Part shown: piece by piece, positions 59,981-64,000 of the stretch
Numbering within the stretch: the stretch's first letter is position 1
Layout of the letters: every line of letters begins with the position of its first letter
NCBI RefSeq assembly: GCF_014855515.1
Contig: NZ_JACYFK010000001.1
Location: 1,302,001 to 1,366,000 of the forward strand
Direction of reading: 5' to 3'
DNA: 64,000 nt
From: Euzebyella marina
GTDB taxonomy: Bacteria > Bacteroidota > Bacteroidia > Flavobacteriales > Flavobacteriaceae
Translations under genes and position numbers: made by a program
The notes under the pieces: generated by a model
What the model saw: only the letters and a program-made list of their open reading frames with translations
Databases searched by the model: none
What the model was told of the DNA's origin: nothing

Positions 59981-60676
59981 ATGATGGGTTATTATATACT
60001 TATCGGAGCCATTGCCTTGGTGAGCTGGCTCGTAAGTAGCAAACTAAAAAGTAAGTTCAAGCACTATTCTAAAGTGCATTTACGAAACGGGATGAGCGGA
60101 GCCGAAATTGCCGAAAAGATGTTGGCAGACCACGGCATTCGTGATGTAAAGGTGATTTCAACTCCTGGAATGTTGACCGACCACTACAACCCGAAGAACA
60201 AAACCGTAAACTTGAGTGAGGGTGTTTATAGTCAGAGAAATGCCTCGGCGGCAGCGGTTGCGGCACACGAATGCGGCCACGCGGTACAGCATGCACAGGC
60301 CTATGAGTGGTTGACGATGAGATCTAAATTGGTGCCAATAGTTAGTGTTACTTCCAGTTTCTCGATGTGGGTTGTTTTTGGTGGATTGATGCTTGGTGCG
60401 GCAGCCGGAGTCGGTTTGGGTTTTTGGATTGCCATAGCAGGTTTGGTAATGATGGGTTTTGCCACATTGTTCAGTTTTGTGACATTGCCTGTTGAATATG
60501 ATGCCAGTAACCGTGCCCTGGCTTGGCTAAAAAACAAGAACATGGTAACCCCGGAAGAATATAAGGGTTCAGAAGATGCTTTAAAATGGGCGGCTAGAAC
60601 CTACTTGGTGGCTGCTATAGGTTCTTTGGCAACATTGGTCTATTGGGGAATGCAGGTACTTGGCGGAAGGGATTAA
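59981..60676 (+). CDS. Membrane zinc metallopeptidase (YugP-like)
   Basis: A 231-residue protein with an N-terminal membrane helix, then a zinc-binding HECGH motif in VAAHECGHAVQHAQAY near residue 97, and further hydrophobic segments (VVFGGLMLGAAAGVGLGFWI and following). It matches the neutral zinc metallopeptidase family typified by YugP. The family's substrate is unknown. It is followed by a strong terminator and has no evident operon partner. Confidence 0.85.
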   Translation: MMGYYILIGAIALVSWLVSSKLKSKFKHYSKVHLRNGMSGAEIAEKMLADHGIRDVKVISTPGMLTDHYNPKNKTVNLSEGVYSQRNASAAAVAAHECGHAVQHAQAYEWLTMRSKLVPIVSVTSSFSMWVVFGGLMLGAAAGVGLGFWIAIAGLVMMGFATLFSFVTLPVEYDASNRALAWLKNKNMVTPEEYKGSEDALKWAARTYLVAAIGSLATLVYWGMQVLGGRD

Positions 60677-60696
60677 GTTTCGTTCAGAAAAATAAA

Positions 60697-60729
60697 AAAA
60701 GACCCCGAACCATTGGTTCGGGGTCTTTT
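60697..60729 (+). terminator. Rho-independent terminator after the zinc metallopeptidase
   Basis: A 15-bp perfect stem from 60697-60711 pairs with 60715-60729 around ATT, flanked by A and T runs, so it could serve both this gene and the convergent ferritin gene. Confidence 0.92.
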
Positions 60730-60759
60730 AGTTTATAAGCTTTTTTCTTTTTGGATAAA

Positions 60760-61278
60760 TTAGTCTATCCAATCATTAATTTTGCCATCGATTATTTGTA
60801 GACCTACGCCTTCGGTGCCGGTCAACTCGATCATATCGAGAATATCGCGAATGGTGTTCTCTTCTTCCACTTGCTCCAATACGAACCAGTCTAGAAAACG
60901 CTCTGTAGCCAAATCACCCACTTCACGGGCTTTCATCACAATATTATGAATTGATTTGGTCACTCGTATTTCATGATCTAGAGCATTCTCGAAAATATCT
61001 ACAATAGAAGAATATTCATGTGAAATTCCACCTATTTCAGGCGAAATGGCATTTCCGCCGGCATCGATGACAAATTGAAAAATTTTCATCATATGCTCGC
61101 GCTCTTCTTCCGCTTGCTTATAGAAAAATTTGGCGCCGGTGAAAAATCCGTTTTGATCACACCAAGAGGCCATGGCCAAGTATGTTGCAGAGGCGTGTGC
61201 CTCCATTTTTATCTGATTGTTGAGTAGGTCCATACTTTCGACCTTTATACTCAAACTTTGTCTAGCTATATCTTTCAT
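60760..61278 (-). CDS. Ferritin
   Basis: A 172-residue non-haem ferritin that stores iron. Ferroxidase-centre residues are visible in LLNNQIKMEAHASATYLAM, EEEREHMMKIFQF (E-x-x-x-H) and EQVEEENTIRDIL. The length matches FtnA rather than bacterioferritin. Its promoter region at 61279-61381 has no clear regulatory site. It is convergent with the metallopeptidase, sharing the terminator at 60697. Confidence 0.93.
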   Translation of the reverse strand: MKDIARQSLSIKVESMDLLNNQIKMEAHASATYLAMASWCDQNGFFTGAKFFYKQAEEEREHMMKIFQFVIDAGGNAISPEIGGISHEYSSIVDIFENALDHEIRVTKSIHNIVMKAREVGDLATERFLDWFVLEQVEEENTIRDILDMIELTGTEGVGLQIIDGKINDWID

Positions 61279-61381
61279 GGTATCTAACTTTCTACACCAA
61301 AGATACCAAAGAAATAGCTATTTAGCTACTAGTCAGGCTAGTTTGTAACTGGTTTTAGATTGATTAAAAATTAGTGAAGAA

Positions 61382-61708
61382 CTAGACCCTTTGGGCTCGG
61401 GTTGAAGTAGGAACGCAGATATCGAAAAAAGAGAAAGCTCCGATAAGAAGTTCTTTAAGGTCTAAAATTTCTAAAGTATTAAGAACAAAAAGGTGTTCTT
61501 TATTACAAAGGGCTAAAATTTCGAATCCGTGGGCATTGAGTTCACCATCGAAATGGTCTTCTATACGAATGGCCCATACTTTTTGTCGTAAAGCCAACAA
61601 CTGGCAGAAAGATAGTCGTACCACCTTCTGGCCAAAATCAATATAAAAGCATCTTTCCTTATCCGATTGGAAAAAAGCGTAGTAGTTCGATGAGTGAATT
61701 AGCTCCAT
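61382..61708 (-). CDS. Hypothetical cytoplasmic protein
   Basis: A 108-residue protein from ATG 61708 (MELIHSSNYYAFFQSDKERC); a TTG three codons upstream is the other candidate. It contains FYIDFGQKVVRLSFCQLLAL and a C-terminal KEHLFVLNTLEILDLKELL segment. The alternation of strands and helices suggests a small alpha-beta domain. No signal peptide or family is recognised. It lies between the ferritin gene and the Lrp-type regulator gene on the same strand. Confidence 0.5.
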   Translation of the reverse strand: MELIHSSNYYAFFQSDKERCFYIDFGQKVVRLSFCQLLALRQKVWAIRIEDHFDGELNAHGFEILALCNKEHLFVLNTLEILDLKELLIGAFSFFDICVPTSTRAQRV

Positions 61709-61748
61709 TGAGGACAAAAATAATCCTTATTTAGATTTAATACAAATA

Positions 61749-62219
61749 TTATATCTGAATTTGTCGATCAATTTGCTGTGCGAGCGAAATAAAGGTTTCA
61801 GTTCTTGATACACCTTCAATTTGTTGGATCTCTTTATTTAAAACATGCATCAAATGCTCGTTATCCCTACAAAGCACTTTTATAAGAATCGACCAGTTGC
61901 CAGTGGTGTAATGGCATTCGAGCACCTCGGGAATTTTCTCCAGTTGCTTTACCGCTGCCGGATTGCTCATGGCCTTATCTAAATAAATGCCAATATAGGC
62001 CATCGTAGTATAGCCCATTACTTTGGGGTTGATGACAAACTTAGACCCCGATAAAAGGCCGGACGCCTCTAACTTTCGAAGACGTTGATGAATGGCCGCC
62101 CCTGAAATACCGATTTTTCGGGCTATTTCAAGAATAGGTTTACGCGCATCTTCCATGAGATATCTAAGTATTTTTTTGTCAATGCCATCTATTTTGACAT
62201 TTTCGTTATCAGATTTCAT
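61749..62219 (-). CDS. Lrp/AsnC-family transcriptional regulator
   Basis: A 156-residue regulator with an N-terminal helix-turn-helix (DGIDKKILRYLMEDARKPIL, IARKIGISGAAIHQRLRKLE) and a C-terminal RAM ligand domain (YIGIYLDKAM, LECHYTTGNWSILIKVL). Lrp-family proteins sense amino acids. The adjacent saccharopine dehydrogenase-like gene, 66 nt upstream on the same strand, is a possible target, so lysine or alanine may be the effector; this is inference. Confidence 0.9.
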   Translation of the reverse strand: MKSDNENVKIDGIDKKILRYLMEDARKPILEIARKIGISGAAIHQRLRKLEASGLLSGSKFVINPKVMGYTTMAYIGIYLDKAMSNPAAVKQLEKIPEVLECHYTTGNWSILIKVLCRDNEHLMHVLNKEIQQIEGVSRTETFISLAQQIDRQIQI

Positions 62220-62285
62220 GATTTCGTTTCAAGTTGATGTTCAAATTAACGAAAATATAGTGAATCGATAACTTGGAAGATGCTA

Positions 62286-63656
62286 TTAAACAATGAAAGT
62301 TTCAGGGTTGTAACCGAGATAGGGCACTTCGTACTCCTTAAATGCTATTCCGTATGATTTAAGTTCTGACAAAATAGGCTCATATACTTCGCTTTTAAGC
62401 GGTATTTGCACCCCGGGGGTGGTAATTTTTTTGTTTAATATGGCCAACGTTGCCATCGCAACTGGAAGGCCCACCGTTTTTGCCATGGCCGTATGTGTGC
62501 GATTTTCGCCGATAACCGCCATATTGGAGTCTATCTGATATTTTTCTCCATCAAGCTCATATCCGAATTTGTGGTACATGACTATCATATCTTTGTCAGT
62601 ATCGCTCAAAGTCCAACATGATTCTAAAATGTATTGCAACATTTGGGCGGGAGTGGCATTTTCCAAGGGAACGGTTTTTTCGGGGTTGAACAAATCTAGC
62701 TCCAGTAGCTTTTCCCACATGATATCGTCTTGATCGATTTTTAGGTAATGACGTAATTTGAGTTCAACCGAATCGGTAGGTGAATAGGGCAGAAAAAGGT
62801 TGGTGAAGTCACGGTAAGACATTCCTTCTGAGTTTTCAACTATATAGCTATCATCGGTCATGCCCAGCTGTACAAATAGGTTCCATGCTTTTGAGAAGCC
62901 GACACGCCTTAAGGTACCCCTGTATAGGGTGAGAACATCTTTGAGTCCGTAGGCTTCTCGATAGTTGAGCGAGTCGCGATTGGCGTATCCTTCAAAACGC
63001 CCATACCCCTCAATGTCAAAAAATTCGGTACGCCTGAACAAGCGGTGATACGGTATGTATTTATAGGTGCCCTCTTGAATAAATTTGGCGGTTCCGCCTT
63101 GTCCTGCAAGCACTACGTTTCTCGGGTTCCAAGTGAATTTATAGTTCCATAGGTTGTTGTCGCTCTCGGGTGCTACCAATCCTCCAGTGAAAGACTCGAA
63201 TAAAATCATTTTTCCACCTTGATTTCGAATACGGTCGATAACCTGCATGGCGCTCATATGGTCGATGCCGGGATCTAAGCCGATTTCGTTCATAAAGATC
63301 AGCCCTTTATGCTCCACATCTTTAGAAAGCTTTTTTAGTTCAGAACTGATGTATGAAGCGGTAACGAGGTGTTTGCCTTTAATGAGACAATCTTTGGCGA
63401 TAATGTAATGAAGACTTGCAGGAAGCATTGAGACTACAATATCGCTTTGGTATATCAATTGCAGACGAGATGCTTCCTCAAAAATATCTAACGAAACTAC
63501 TTCACAGGCGTGATGGTTTCTGATATGGGGAGCAATCGCTTCAGGGTGTAGGTCACCGATAGTGATTCTAATTTTTTCCGATTCAGATTTCTCCAAAAAA
63601 TAGTCAAGAAGGTAAGAAGTTGATTTGCCAGCTCCAAGGACCAATATTTTACGCAT
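62286..63656 (-). CDS. Saccharopine dehydrogenase-like NAD(P) enzyme
   Basis: This 456-residue protein begins with a Rossmann fold, ILVLGAGKSTSYLLDYF, and has VSMLPASLHYIIAKDCL and VTASYISSELKKL, then GLDPGIDHMSAMQVIDRI near residue 140, all typical of the saccharopine dehydrogenase C-terminal domain family that includes the alpha-aminoadipic semialdehyde synthase reductase part. It could act in lysine catabolism, but the substrate is not proved. The Lrp regulator gene lies immediately downstream. Divergent from the DUF423 gene. Confidence 0.85.
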   Translation of the reverse strand: MRKILVLGAGKSTSYLLDYFLEKSESEKIRITIGDLHPEAIAPHIRNHHACEVVSLDIFEEASRLQLIYQSDIVVSMLPASLHYIIAKDCLIKGKHLVTASYISSELKKLSKDVEHKGLIFMNEIGLDPGIDHMSAMQVIDRIRNQGGKMILFESFTGGLVAPESDNNLWNYKFTWNPRNVVLAGQGGTAKFIQEGTYKYIPYHRLFRRTEFFDIEGYGRFEGYANRDSLNYREAYGLKDVLTLYRGTLRRVGFSKAWNLFVQLGMTDDSYIVENSEGMSYRDFTNLFLPYSPTDSVELKLRHYLKIDQDDIMWEKLLELDLFNPEKTVPLENATPAQMLQYILESCWTLSDTDKDMIVMYHKFGYELDGEKYQIDSNMAVIGENRTHTAMAKTVGLPVAMATLAILNKKITTPGVQIPLKSEVYEPILSELKSYGIAFKEYEVPYLGYNPETFIV

Positions 63657-63734
63657 AGGCCATTATTTTTGTTCAACATTCGTACTACTAAGGTATCAAT
63701 TGTTATAAATACAAAAAAGAATATATTTGATGTT

Positions 63735-64000
63735 ATGAACAAAACAATTTGTTTGTCGGGAATCGCATTAGGAATGCTGGCCGTAATTATTGGTGCTTTT
63801 GGGGCGCACGGTCTTGAAAAGGTTTTAGACGATGGGGCTCTTCAGACTTTTGAAACAGGAGTCAAATACCAAATGTACCACGCCTTGCTCATGATTTTAG
63901 TGGCTATTATGCCTAATCTCTCCAAAAAATCTAAAATGAGCGTATTCTGGTTGCTGCTTGTTGGAATCGTATTTTTCTCCTTTTCCATTTATCTATTGGC
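63735..64000 (+). CDS. DUF423-family membrane protein, cut by window edge
   Basis: From ATG 63735 the frame is open to the window end (88 complete codons). It begins MNKTICLSGIALGMLAVIIG, followed by FGAHGLEKVL and YQMYHALLMILVAIMP, which is the DUF423 pattern, small membrane proteins of unknown function with four helices. The C-terminal part lies beyond position 64000. Confidence 0.8.
   Translation, partial: MNKTICLSGIALGMLAVIIGAFGAHGLEKVLDDGALQTFETGVKYQMYHALLMILVAIMPNLSKKSKMSVFWLLLVGIVFFSFSIYLL

Overview
The window is a gene-dense chromosomal segment of a marine-type, gliding member of the Flavobacteriaceae (Bacteroidota). The evidence is the mutY-ssb-gldE-gldD block, TAnnTTTG-type -7 promoter boxes (for example upstream of rplU, bioB and the TPP leader), almost no Shine-Dalgarno sequences, a TonB-dependent receptor behind a TPP riboswitch, DUF families typical of this group (DUF3127, DUF3098, DUF4199, DUF4301), and a ribosomal protein L21 with a C-terminal extension. 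It is mostly core genome: no insertion sequence, prophage, CRISPR array, rRNA or tRNA gene was found.

Layout. 1-4518: envelope genes (edge-truncated M61-type peptidase, a barrel-like protein, a lipoprotein, a long MORN-like repeat protein). 4540-12028: biotin locus bioF, a DUF2007/zinc-ribbon protein, bioD, an opposing GT39 glycosyltransferase, bioA, a ketoacyl synthase and bioB, followed by a cupin/JmjC protein. 12984-16206: barrel protein, recX, RNase G, a 29-residue very basic protein and HU. 16384-19970: mutY, ssb, gldE, gldD. 20004-24456: two tandem paralogues of unknown function and an M16 peptidase pair. 25292-28646: rplU, rpmA, small proteins and ahcY. 28730-32359: phosphopantetheinyl transferase, YkoF-like protein, PnuC-family transporter, NadR-like kinase and DUF4301.

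32360-38410 is the most unusual part. Three tandem genes for small exported PepSY-like proteins each have a similar upstream region: a GTTwCACACT-type element about 80-100 bp ahead of a TGGyATC-N4-TTtC sequence resembling a sigma-54 -24/-12 promoter. They are followed by an NtrC-family sigma-54 activator and, converging on it with a 26-nt overlap, a hybrid histidine kinase with receiver and Hpt domains. I infer a self-contained envelope-sensing regulatory module; this is a hypothesis from sequence only.

38541-41045: TPP riboswitch and TonB-dependent receptor, probably thiamine uptake, linking functionally to the YkoF/PnuC/kinase genes. 41209-49292: oxidoreductase, barrel protein, Rieske-like lipoprotein, greA with a structured leader, HIT protein, orphan histidine kinase, flavin reductase, methyltransferase, DUF3127 protein and aat. 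49263-55441: mainly minus-strand genes including tag, a TonB-like protein, and the ftsX-DUF3098-uppP-truB group. 55522-64000: leuS (with a large insertion), ald, a zinc metallopeptidase, ferritin, an Lrp regulator, a saccharopine dehydrogenase-like enzyme and an edge-truncated DUF423 gene. Domain positions are approximate readings by eye; no database search was run.
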